A stretch of DNA of 64,000 bases from Armatimonadota bacterium (GTDB lineage: Bacteria > Armatimonadota > Zipacnadia > Zipacnadales > UBA11051). This document shows, one piece after another, positions 16,646-24,638 of the stretch. The notes beneath the pieces were generated by a model, which did no database searches, had not been told where the DNA came from, and was given only the letters and a program-made list of their open reading frames with translations. A program made the translations under genes and the position numbers. Location of the stretch: the NCBI GenBank assembly GCA_013178155.1, contig JABLXH010000010.1, positions 148,250 to 212,249 of the forward strand, given 5' to 3'. Numbering within the stretch: position 1 is the stretch's first letter; the number at the start of each line of letters is the position of its first letter.

Positions 16646-18801
16646 CCTCACGCCTGCAAGCTTATCACGCCACTGCCCAGCGGCGTGCCTGGGAGCCCCA
16701 TGAAAGCCCCAAGGAGGCCAATCTCACCGAGGCCTTCTTCGAGGTCTATGCCGACCTGCCCCTGGCGGAGCGGCAGGCGCGGAGCGTGGTCTACGCCCTG
16801 CTGCGTGAGCCGATCCACTACGACCCTGACGAGACCATCGCCGGGATGATCTTCCAGGCCTGCCCGGGTTCGGGCGACCCGCTGCTCTTCGGCGGCGCTG
16901 ACCCCCGCTGGGCCGAGTTCTGCGCCAACGGCATGGGCGCGCGGTGGGTCGCCGAGCGCCTGCCGGAACATGAGCGGTACGGCAAGCACTTCAGCGACGG
17001 CGCCGCGCCGGGGCACATCGGCTGGGACTGGCGGCTGGTGCTGGAGCTGGGCCTGACCGGCCTGCGGCAGCGGTATGCCGAGGCCGAGGCGGCAGCCACG
17101 GACGAAGCCGCCCGCGAGTTCCATCGTTGCGTCGGCATCGCCCTGGAGGGAGCGATGGACTTCGCCCGCCGCCTGGCCGAGGGGGCGTCGGAAGAGCTGC
17201 GGCCCCTCTGCGAGAAGGTGCCGCTTCATCCCGCCGAGAGCTTCCGCGAGGCCGTACAGGCCTTCTGGACCCAGTACCTGGCGGTCATGTTCGAGAACCC
17301 CTATGGCGGCAACGGACCAGGGCTTCTGGACCGCTTCCTGTGGCCGTACCTGGAGCGTGATCTGCAGGCGGGGCGCCTTACCCTCGATGAGGCGCGGGAC
17401 ATCGTCACCGAACTGCTCATCAAGCTTGATGAGCGCATCTGTCCGGCGGACGGCTGGGTGGAGGCGATCTGCGTCGGCGGACGCACCGCTGACGGCGGCG
17501 GGGCAGAGAACCCACTCTCCCGCCTGATCCTGGAGCAGATCATTGCCCTCAACCAGACCCATCCGTCGGTCTATGTGCGCCTGCGCGATGACGCCCCCGA
17601 GGACTTCCGCGAGCTGACGAGCCGCTATCTGCTGCAGGGGGGCAACCGCGCCCAGGTCTACTCCGATGACCGTGTGATCGAGGCGCTGGTGGAGGCCGGG
17701 CACAGCTACGAGGACGCGTGCGAATGGATGGCCGGCGGCTGCATGGAGGTCTCCAGCCAGGGCCGCAACTGCGACTTCAACTTCACCTTCGTACACAACA
17801 TCGCCTGGACCCTGGAAGCCGTCTTGCACGGGGGCATCCTGCCCATGACCGGCCAGGGTGTGGCCCCGCTGACGGCGACGCTGGCTGACTACCCGACCTT
17901 CGAGGCGCTCTGGGAGGCCTTCGAGGCCGAGTTGCGGCGCGAGCTGGACCTGGTCTTCCGCCGCCTGGACATCTATCTTGCGGCCTACGCCAGGTACCGG
18001 CCGCAGTTCCTGATCTCGTCCATGGTCCACGACTGCCTGGAGCGCGGTCGGACCATGAACGACGGCGGCGCGCGCTACGCCGATTTCAGCGGCAGCGGCC
18101 TGGCCGTCCCAAACGTGGGTGATAGCCTCCTGGCCGTCCGCGAGGCGGTCTACGAGCGGGGGTTGTGCTCGGCGGAGGAGCTACTGGCGGCGCTGCAAGC
18201 CAACTTCGAGGGCTACGAGGGCCTGCGGCGACAACTGCTCAACCTGCCCAAGTTCGGCCAGGATGACCCGGATGCCGATGCCATGGTCAACCGTGTGCTC
18301 GGGGTCTACACCTCCGCCGCCAACAGCCATGTCACGCCCCACGGCGGGCGGGTGCGGCCCCTGGTTCTGGGTTTCGTCTGGGTGGCGCAGTTGGGACTGC
18401 AGACCGGCGCCACGCCCGATGGACGCAAGGCAGGAGAGCCGCTGGCGCACGGCCTGGCGCCCCAGTGCAGCAGTGCGACTCTCGGGCTGTCCGCAGCTAT
18501 CAACTCGGCCACCCGCCTGGACCTGCGCCCCGTCGGCGGGGGGGCCAGTATGATGTTCGACCTCGACCCGGCCTGGGCCACGCCCGGAATCGTGGATGCC
18601 ACGCTGCGGACCTTCGCCCAGCGCGGGGGGCACATCTTCCAGGGGAACACCGAGGACCTCAGTGACCTCCAGGCAGCCCTGGAGCACCCCGAACGCTACC
18701 GTCACCTGATGGTGCGTGTCGGCGGCTACTCTGCCCGCTTCGTGAACCTGTCGCCGGAACTACAGGCCGAGATCATGCAGCGCCGGCGCTACAACAGTTG
18801 A
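16642..18801 (+). CDS. Glycyl radical enzyme (pyruvate formate-lyase / glycerol dehydratase superfamily)
   Basis: This 719-residue enzyme has both diagnostic sites. The C-terminal glycyl loop is VRVGGYSARF, with Gly695 as the expected radical residue. Cys367 in AGGCMEV is the thiyl cysteine, followed by a Glu two residues later, as in the eliminase-type (dehydratase/lyase) members with a GCxE motif. Pyruvate formate-lyase itself has adjacent Cys-Cys, absent here, so true PFL activity is unlikely. Activation needs a radical-SAM activase, which is not in this window. The start overlaps the E1-alpha stop. Such enzymes are oxygen-sensitive, implying anoxic expression. Substrate unknown. Confidence 0.88.
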   Translation: MTSRLQAYHATAQRRAWEPHESPKEANLTEAFFEVYADLPLAERQARSVVYALLREPIHYDPDETIAGMIFQACPGSGDPLLFGGADPRWAEFCANGMGARWVAERLPEHERYGKHFSDGAAPGHIGWDWRLVLELGLTGLRQRYAEAEAAATDEAAREFHRCVGIALEGAMDFARRLAEGASEELRPLCEKVPLHPAESFREAVQAFWTQYLAVMFENPYGGNGPGLLDRFLWPYLERDLQAGRLTLDEARDIVTELLIKLDERICPADGWVEAICVGGRTADGGGAENPLSRLILEQIIALNQTHPSVYVRLRDDAPEDFRELTSRYLLQGGNRAQVYSDDRVIEALVEAGHSYEDACEWMAGGCMEVSSQGRNCDFNFTFVHNIAWTLEAVLHGGILPMTGQGVAPLTATLADYPTFEALWEAFEAELRRELDLVFRRLDIYLAAYARYRPQFLISSMVHDCLERGRTMNDGGARYADFSGSGLAVPNVGDSLLAVREAVYERGLCSAEELLAALQANFEGYEGLRRQLLNLPKFGQDDPDADAMVNRVLGVYTSAANSHVTPHGGRVRPLVLGFVWVAQLGLQTGATPDGRKAGEPLAHGLAPQCSSATLGLSAAINSATRLDLRPVGGGASMMFDLDPAWATPGIVDATLRTFAQRGGHIFQGNTEDLSDLQAALEHPERYRHLMVRVGGYSARFVNLSPELQAEIMQRRRYNS

Positions 18802-18830
18802 AACCGGCTCAAGTCGAAGAGGTTTCCCCC

Positions 18831-20468
18831 ATGCCACTCTCAGCATCTGCCCTTCTACTGCTAACCGGCGCTCTCATCCCCGCCGCGCCCCGAGACCTGG
18901 CCTGGACGCAAACCTACGAGATGGATCAGCATCCGGCCATTGGCGGCTGGTTCGGTGACGGGACCAGTAGTGTCGTCGAGAAGGGGGTCCTGCGCGTGGT
19001 GGATGGCAGCACCCTGGGCGGCTCGGGCCATTGCTTCCAGCTTGACTGGGAGGCCGACCCGGCCCAGGAGGCCGTAGCCGAGGCGCGGGTCAAGGTGATT
19101 AGCTGCACGGGCGAAGCCGGGGTCTGCCTGTGGGTCTCCAATGGTGTCAACGAAGAGGGACTGACCCTGTACCCCGACCGCCTCGAGCTGAGCTTTGCCA
19201 AGCTGACCTACGCCCTGGACACAACCGCTGACTTCCACGTCTACCGGCTGACCATCCGTGGCCATGACCTGACACTCCACGTGGACGGACAGCCGGCCAT
19301 TGATGCCACCGGGCGGTTCACCCACCCGGCCTATGGCGGGCGCAACGAGTTCAGCTTCGGCAGCGCCTCCAGCACCGCCACCGGCGAGGCGCTCTGGGAC
19401 TACGTGCGCTTCCGTTCGCCCGCGGTGTGGCACACGACCGCTCAGCCGCCGGAAATGGAACACGTCACCGTGTTCCGCGAGCCCGAGACCTATGCCGTTT
19501 TCCCCTCGCTTGACCTGGACCCGCAGACCGGACGGCTCTACACGAGTTTCCGGGCGGGGGGACCCCGGTCCCACATCAACGCCGAGGGGTCGGGGACAGT
19601 CCGGATGACCAGCGACGACGGTGGACGCACGTGGCAGCCCGGCGAGGCTGCCCCCGGCAGACCCTTTACCGGGCCCAACGGCCGGCAGGTCTATGTGCGC
19701 TGCAAGTGGTGGCAGGAGCACCCGGCGGAGCAGCGCGCGGAGTTGGAGAAGCAGGGCTACGAGGTGCACGACGTGCGCGAAGGCGTCGTGGCGATCTGCG
19801 CGGGAGCCGTCTGCAGCATCTCCGACGACGGCGGCAAGACGTGGCGCGAGCGCGACATCGAGATGCCCTTCATGGCCGTGCTGGCCTCGGGCATGAACTC
19901 CTTGCAACTCGACGACGGTACCATCCTCTTCCCGGTCTACGGCAAAGCCAAGGCCGGTGAGAACGACTCCTCATGGGTCTTGCGGTCCACCGACTACGGC
20001 GATACCTGGCAGCTAGTGCCCGTGGGCAGCCGGGCGGAGTCACATCTCAACGAGCCGGAGATCGTGCAAACCCCCACCGGGCGGCTCCTGATCGTGATGC
20101 GAACCGGCGTCGGCAATGACCACCTTTGGCAGGCAGTGTCCGATGACCAGGGGGCAACGTGGCACGGGCTCAAGGATACCGGCGTGAAGGGGCATCCGCC
20201 GGACCTGCTGGTGCTGCAGGATGGACGCCTCCTGCTGACTTACGGCTTCCGACACATGCCGCTGGGCATTCGCGCCGTGGTCAGCTCCGACAACGGCGAA
20301 AGCTGGGACCGGGAGCACATCTGGACGCTGCGGGCTGACGGCGGCAGCACTGACCTCGGCTATCCTCATTCGGTGCAGCTCAAGGACGGCACCGTCGTCA
20401 CCATCTACTACTTCGTCGAGCCGGGGGGCATGCAGCACATCGCCTGTACTCGCTGGCGAGTGCCCTGA
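18831..20468 (+). CDS. Secreted sialidase-like exo-glycosidase with Asp-box repeats
   Basis: This 545-residue protein has a signal peptide (residues 1-19) and an N-terminal LamG-like beta-sandwich (about 30-205, with LSFAKLTYALDTTADFHVYR). A six-bladed sialidase propeller follows, with five BNR/Asp boxes: SDDGGRTW, SDDGGKTW, STDYGDTW, SDDQGATW and SSDNGESW. Many environmental members act on sugars other than sialic acid, so the substrate is open. ATG 18831 is 29 nt past the glycyl-radical-enzyme stop, with AAGAGG upstream. A strong terminator at 20491 ends the transcript. Confidence 0.85.
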   Translation: MPLSASALLLLTGALIPAAPRDLAWTQTYEMDQHPAIGGWFGDGTSSVVEKGVLRVVDGSTLGGSGHCFQLDWEADPAQEAVAEARVKVISCTGEAGVCLWVSNGVNEEGLTLYPDRLELSFAKLTYALDTTADFHVYRLTIRGHDLTLHVDGQPAIDATGRFTHPAYGGRNEFSFGSASSTATGEALWDYVRFRSPAVWHTTAQPPEMEHVTVFREPETYAVFPSLDLDPQTGRLYTSFRAGGPRSHINAEGSGTVRMTSDDGGRTWQPGEAAPGRPFTGPNGRQVYVRCKWWQEHPAEQRAELEKQGYEVHDVREGVVAICAGAVCSISDDGGKTWRERDIEMPFMAVLASGMNSLQLDDGTILFPVYGKAKAGENDSSWVLRSTDYGDTWQLVPVGSRAESHLNEPEIVQTPTGRLLIVMRTGVGNDHLWQAVSDDQGATWHGLKDTGVKGHPPDLLVLQDGRLLLTYGFRHMPLGIRAVVSSDNGESWDREHIWTLRADGGSTDLGYPHSVQLKDGTVVTIYYFVEPGGMQHIACTRWRVP

Positions 20469-20490
20469 GCCGGGGCACGCCCGAACGACA

Positions 20491-20530
20491 CGAGCCGAGA
20501 GCCCGCGCGGGTCTCTCGGCTCGTTTGCTT
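20491..20530 (+). terminator. Rho-independent terminator after the sialidase gene
   Basis: An 11-bp stem (20491-20501 with 20513-20523) has a GC-rich loop that can itself fold. It is followed by TTTGCTT. It lies 22 nt after the plus-strand stop, between convergent genes. Confidence 0.8.
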
Positions 20531-20554
20531 CTACGGTCGGTGCGCCTGGCCGAC

Positions 20555-21215
20555 CTAACCGCCCAGGCGCTTGACGGCGGCGCGGGCTTCCCTCGTCTTC
20601 GCGCGGTCCTTGGACACGGCGAGGAACTGGTTGAAGGTCTTCACGGCCTCCGCCTTCATCGCAGTGTCGCCGTTGGTGCTGCCCCGCTCCGCCTGGATCC
20701 AGGCCTTGCCCCAAAGGGCCAAAGCATCCTTGGGGTTGCTCTGCAGGTTGGCCTCAAAGATCGCGAGAGCCTGATCGTAGTTGCCCGAATGTTTGACGTT
20801 GATCCCATCCTTGGCCGTTGCACCGGGCGGCGCTGTCGTTGCGCCTGCCGCCGGAGCAGCCCCGGGAGCCTCTCCGGCCGGAGCAGCACCCGTGCCGCCC
20901 CCGGCAGCCGCTCCTGGTGCTCCACCACCGGGACCACCCATGCCGCCGCCGGGAGGTCCACCCATCCCACCACCGGGACCACCCATGCCGCCGCCGGGAG
21001 GTCCACCCATCCCACCACCGGGACCACCCATGCCGCCGCCGGGAGGTCCGCCCATCCCACCACCAGGTCCACCCATCCCAACCACCGGGACCACCCATGC
21101 CGGGGCCGCCAGCCGCGGTCTTGTCGGCGTCTTTCTTCCCGCACCCGCACACGGCAATGGCCGCCACCATGGTCGCTACGACGATGCAGATAAGGAGCAG
21201 TCTCGAGGGCCTCAA
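20555..21215 (-). pseudogene. Gly-Met-Pro repeat lipoprotein with C-terminal TPR-like helices, split by an apparent 1-nt insertion
   Basis: Two overlapping frames make one protein. The first frame, starting TTG 21215 behind GGAAGGAG, gives MRPSRLLLICIVV..., a lipoprotein-like signal ending in VCGCGKKDADK, then enters GMGGPGG. After position 21080 that frame degenerates to WDGWTW. The other frame carries on GGMGGPPGGGMGGPGGG, then Ala/Pro-rich linker and a TPR-like tail (SGNYDQALAIFEANLQSNPKDALALW). Compared with sister repeat copies, an extra A on the plus strand at 21080/21081 causes the shift. It could be an assembly indel or real phase-variable slippage. Function unknown; probably a cell-envelope scaffold. 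Confidence 0.72.
20931..21080. repeat. 45-bp tandem repeats coding Gly/Met/Pro units
   Basis: About three near-identical 45-bp units, in frame with the lipoprotein, encode a 15-residue unit of the form MGGPGGG-MGGPPGGG. The copies differ by single bases (for example ggtccacc versus ggtccgcc). A flanking partial unit at 21075-21110 carries the one-base insertion noted for the gene. Confidence 0.85.
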
Positions 21216-21352
21216 GGTCAACTCTCCTTCCGTCACGCGCTCAGAGCGCTATGCGTACCGGCTCCCTGCTTCCCGTTGGTGCTATTCGTGACGAAGTGCG
21301 TGATTCCTGCAGTCCCCCACTTCTATGGCCTTGTGCTCCCTCGCGTGTCTCG

Positions 21353-22357
21353 CTAGCGCTGGCGGCTGATCACATAGTCAGCCAGCTCCCCCAGACGCTC
21401 GCGGGCCAGCGACGGGGGCAGGCTCATGAGGGTCTGCTGGGCCTGAGCCACCAGCTCGGCGGCGAGTTGTGTGGCATAGGCTCGCCCCCCCAGCGCTTCG
21501 GCCAGGTTGGCCGCCTGGCGCGCCGCCTCCTCATCAGCCTGCGCCTGCTCCAGAAGCTGTCGCAACTGCTGGACCTGTTCGGGGGTTCCCTCGCGCAGAG
21601 CGTAGATGATCGGTAGTGTCCAGTGGCCCTTTCGCAGGTCCTGCCTTACCGGCTTACCGACCACGCTGGCCTCTCCATAGAGATCCAGCAGGTCGTCGGC
21701 GATCTGGAAAGCCTCGCCCAGCTTGCGGCCATAGTCACGCAGGACCGTCGCGGCCGCCTCGTTCTCGGCGGCCAGGGCTCCCGCTTCGCAGACGGTGCCG
21801 ATCAGCGCCGCCGTCTTGCCTTGAATGTTGTGGCGATAGGTCGCCTCGTCCACCTCGGCCGGACTGTCGCTGTGGACCAGTTCCGCCCGGCACATGTCGG
21901 CGACGGTCTGGGCCAACAGCGCCAGACTCTTGCGCTCCAGTTCCTCCGCCAGGCTATGAAAGACCTCGGCCACCAGAAAGTCACCGACCAGCACCGCTGC
22001 CCGGTTGCCCCATTGCTGGCGAGCCGAGGGCTTCCCCCGCCGCTGCTCGGCCTCGTCGATCACGTCGTCGTGGATCAGTGATGCGAGGTGCAGGACCTCC
22101 ACGGCTACCGCGAGACCGATGGCGCGGTCGGTATCGCCACCCGCCGCCACACAGGACAGCAACGTCATCAGCGGACGCAGGCGCTTGCCCCCCGCCTTCA
22201 GCATCTGCTGATAGACGACAGGCGCCAGTCCTCCCACCGAGTCCGGCACCAGTGTGGTCAGCCGCTCCTCAACCAGCGCGAGGGCCGCCGCGACGGGCTC
22301 GCGGAGGCGCGCCAGCGTCGCCTCCTCGGCGTTGTCGGCGGCCCCGGCATCGGTCAT
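21353..22357 (-). CDS. Polyprenyl diphosphate synthase (trans-type, quinone side chain)
   Basis: This 334-residue all-helical prenyltransferase condenses isopentenyl diphosphate onto an allylic primer to make a long prenyl chain, normally the tail of menaquinone or ubiquinone. The first Asp-rich motif is LIHDDVID with the following RRGKPSA, the second is FQIADDLLDLYG, and KAGGKRLRP gives the substrate-binding basic patch. The ATG at 22357 overlaps the rex stop (ATGA), so the two are translationally coupled. Its place after nuoN-rex suggests respiratory quinone synthesis. Chain length cannot be told. Confidence 0.9.
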   Translation of the reverse strand: MTDAGAADNAEEATLARLREPVAAALALVEERLTTLVPDSVGGLAPVVYQQMLKAGGKRLRPLMTLLSCVAAGGDTDRAIGLAVAVEVLHLASLIHDDVIDEAEQRRGKPSARQQWGNRAAVLVGDFLVAEVFHSLAEELERKSLALLAQTVADMCRAELVHSDSPAEVDEATYRHNIQGKTAALIGTVCEAGALAAENEAAATVLRDYGRKLGEAFQIADDLLDLYGEASVVGKPVRQDLRKGHWTLPIIYALREGTPEQVQQLRQLLEQAQADEEAARQAANLAEALGGRAYATQLAAELVAQAQQTLMSLPPSLARERLGELADYVISRQR

Positions 22358-22992
22358 TCCTTGGGTGGCAGGTAGAAGCACAGCGTCTCCAGTTCGCGGG
22401 CCAAGTCCACGTTACGCAGGTTGACCTCGGGCGGCAATGACAGCAGTACAGGGGCGAAGTTGACAATGGCGCGGATACCCGCCGCTACTACCTTCTCCGC
22501 CACCTCCTGGGCCGCCTGCTCGGGCACCGTCAGCAGGGCGATCTCCGCCCGGTGCTCACGGACCACCGGCACCAGGTCCAACATCGAGTGGATCTTCATG
22601 CCGCTGACCTTGTAGCCGATACGGCGCGGGTCATTGTCAAACAGGGCGACGATCTGAAAACCATGCGACTCAAAGCCAGGGTAGCAGGCCAGTGCCGAAC
22701 CGAGGTTCCCGACGCCGACCACGATGGTCGGTCGCTGCCGCTGGACCCCCAGGATGTCCCGGATGTGGGCCCGCAGTTGCTCCACATCATAGCCCAGACC
22801 TCGCCGCCCGAACTCCCCGAAGTACGACAGATCCTTGCGCACCTGCGAGGCCTTCACACCGGCCCAGCTACCGATCTCCTCCGAGGACGCAGTCTGCTGC
22901 CCCTTGCGGTCCAGCATCGTCAGCACCCGCAGGTAATCGCAGAGCCGTTCCACGGCTCCCTCGGGGACCTTACGGCTGCGCACTGTCGAATC
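22354..22992 (-). CDS. rex: Redox-sensing transcriptional repressor Rex
   Basis: This 212-residue repressor senses the NADH/NAD+ ratio. The N-terminal winged helix includes SQVRKDLSYFGEFGRRGLGY (about 50-69), the DNA-recognition segment of Rex. The Rossmann domain has GVGNLGSAL (94-102) and VALFDNDPRRIG, followed by the domain-swap C-terminal helix. The start is taken as GTG 22992, with AGGGG upstream; a TTG start 11 codons earlier is possible. The gene begins 41 nt after the nuoN stop and overlaps the prenyl synthase start, placing it in the complex I transcript it may control. I see no convincing TTGTGA-type Rex palindrome upstream of nuoA. Confidence 0.92.
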   Translation of the reverse strand, partial: DSTVRSRKVPEGAVERLCDYLRVLTMLDRKGQQTASSEEIGSWAGVKASQVRKDLSYFGEFGRRGLGYDVEQLRAHIRDILGVQRQRPTIVVGVGNLGSALACYPGFESHGFQIVALFDNDPRRIGYKVSGMKIHSMLDLVPVVREHRAEIALLTVPEQAAQEVAEKVVAAGIRAIVNFAPVLLSLPPEVNLRNVDLARELETLCFYLPPKE

Positions 22993-23033
22993 CACTGTAG
23001 CGCCCCTGCGGGTCAAGACCTCCAACGTCTGGC

Positions 23034-24485
23034 CTAGCGCCCCACAAACAACATCCCGGCTTGGCGGGCCAGCGCCATGAGCGGCTCCGGCACAAGCCCC
23101 AGGCCGAGGGTACCGATCAGGGCCACCCAGACCACAACGCTCAGGCCGGCGGGCCGCTTCACCAACTCAGGCGCCGGCTGCCCGAAGTACATCAGCCGGG
23201 CGATATTCATATAGTAATACAGCGAGATGGCGCTGTTGATGATGCCCACCAGCGCCAGCCACCACCAGGTGCCAGACTCGATGGCTGCCGCAAACAGGTA
23301 GAACTTGCCGACAAAGCCACCAGTGGGCGGGATGCCGGTGAGCGAGAGCAGCAGGATGAGCATGGTGGCAGCCGCAAAGGGCGCTCCCTGGGCGAGACCC
23401 GAGAAGCCGCTGATCTCCTCCGTCCCGCGGGTGCGGGCCACCAGTAACAGCAACGCGAAGGCCCCCAGGTTCATCAGAAGGTAGGCCACCAGGTAGAACA
23501 GCACCGCTGGCAGGCCCCACCCGGCCTGGCTGCCCGCCGCGACCACACCAATCAGCAGGTACCCGGCGTGCGCGATGGAGGAGTAGGCCAGCAAGCGCTT
23601 CAGGTTCTGCTGACGAATCGCCAGGAGGTTGCCCACAAACATGGTCAGGGTGGCCAGGATGGCTACCACGACCTGCCACTGTGGCAGCAGCGAAGGGAAT
23701 ACCGACAGGGCAAAGCGGATCAGCACCGCGAACCCGGCGGCCTTCGGACCCACTGACAGGAACGCCGTCACCGGCGTCGGCGCGCCCTCGTAGACGTCCG
23801 GGCACCACGCCTGGAAGGGCGCCATGGCGACCTTGTACCCCAGGCCGGTCAGCACCAGCATCAGGGCCAGCGCCCCCAGGGGCGTCACCTCGCCGCTGGC
23901 CAGGCGCTCCCCCAGCACCTGCAGGTTCGTGGAGCCGCCCAGCCCGTACAGCAGGCTCATGCCGTAGATCATCACGCCGGAGGCCGAGGCGCCATACAGG
24001 AAGTACTTCAGCGCCGCCTCGTTGGACTTCGGGTCCTCGCGCCGGTAGCCCGCCAGCACGTACGATACCAGGCTGACCAGCTCGAAGGCCAGGTAGATGG
24101 TGATAAGGTCATTGGCCCCCGCCAGAAGCACCATCCCCAGCAGCACGAAGAGCAACAACGACCAGTACTCCCCATAGGCGCGGACATCGCGGAGGAAGTC
24201 CGTGGACAGCAGCACCACCAGACCGCCGACAGCGGCGAAGAACACCTTCAGAAAAATGGCAAAGTTGTCGGTGACGTAGCTGTTCCAGAAGTCGTAAACC
24301 GGGCCGCGCTGGGGGTCCCAGAGACTCGCGGCGGCCAGGCCCACCAGGAGCAGGCCGATAACGCTGAGCACCGGCAGCACCGAGCGCCGGGCCCGCGGCA
24401 GCCACAAGTCCAGCAGCAGCACCGCCAGCGCCAGCCCGGTGAGGAGCAGTTCAGGGAGAAAGAGTTGTAGGTTGGTTACCGGCAT
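23034..24485 (-). CDS. nuoN: NADH-quinone oxidoreductase subunit N
   Basis: This 483-residue antiporter-like membrane subunit of complex I has about 14 transmembrane helices. Family segments are ELVSLVSYVLAGYRREDPKSNEAALKYFLYGA, KVAMAPFQAWCPDVYEGAPTPVTAFL (short family core PFQAWCPDVYEGAPTP) and LAYSSIAHAGYLLIGV, which carry the proton-channel Glu and Lys residues. ATG 24485 is chosen because the protein then begins directly with the first helix. It is separated from nuoM by a palindromic element and followed closely by rex. Confidence 0.95.
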   Translation of the reverse strand: MPVTNLQLFLPELLLTGLALAVLLLDLWLPRARRSVLPVLSVIGLLLVGLAAASLWDPQRGPVYDFWNSYVTDNFAIFLKVFFAAVGGLVVLLSTDFLRDVRAYGEYWSLLLFVLLGMVLLAGANDLITIYLAFELVSLVSYVLAGYRREDPKSNEAALKYFLYGASASGVMIYGMSLLYGLGGSTNLQVLGERLASGEVTPLGALALMLVLTGLGYKVAMAPFQAWCPDVYEGAPTPVTAFLSVGPKAAGFAVLIRFALSVFPSLLPQWQVVVAILATLTMFVGNLLAIRQQNLKRLLAYSSIAHAGYLLIGVVAAGSQAGWGLPAVLFYLVAYLLMNLGAFALLLLVARTRGTEEISGFSGLAQGAPFAAATMLILLLSLTGIPPTGGFVGKFYLFAAAIESGTWWWLALVGIINSAISLYYYMNIARLMYFGQPAPELVKRPAGLSVVVWVALIGTLGLGLVPEPLMALARQAGMLFVGR

Positions 24486-24540
24486 AATGTCAGCGGTGCT
24501 TTCCACCGAAAGTTGCGCGCCGTGTCATGGCCGTGACCTG

Positions 24541-24628
24541 GGTAGGAGCGCTCACCAGAGCGCGATGCCGTTCGTTCTGTGTGGGCCAAAAAGCGACTGG
24601 TCGCGCTCTGGTGAGCGCTCCTGCCTAC
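24541..24628. repeat. Large intergenic palindrome P2 between nuoM and nuoN
   Basis: A perfect 22-bp inverted repeat (arms 24544-24565 and 24601-24622) brackets a 35-nt loop and is bounded by GGTAG on the left and CCTAC on the right. No T-run follows on either strand. It sits inside the nuo operon, in the 153-bp gap between nuoM and nuoN. The ends match those of the elements at 26260-26368. Confidence 0.8.
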
Positions 24629-24638
24629 GACAAGAGCC

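Noticed and set aside
16642..18801. True pyruvate formate-lyase
   Set aside because: The active-site region reads GGCMEV with a single Cys, not the Cys-Cys pair of PflB, so only the superfamily is assigned.
20931..21080. Possible CRISPR array (regular repeats)
   Set aside because: The 45-bp units are contiguous with no unique spacers, code in frame, and no cas genes are near.
20525..21356. Plus-strand frames rich in Pro/His through the 45-bp repeats
   Set aside because: They mirror the Gly/Met/Pro repeats of the minus-strand lipoprotein, which has a lipoprotein-like signal, ribosome site and TPR-like tail.
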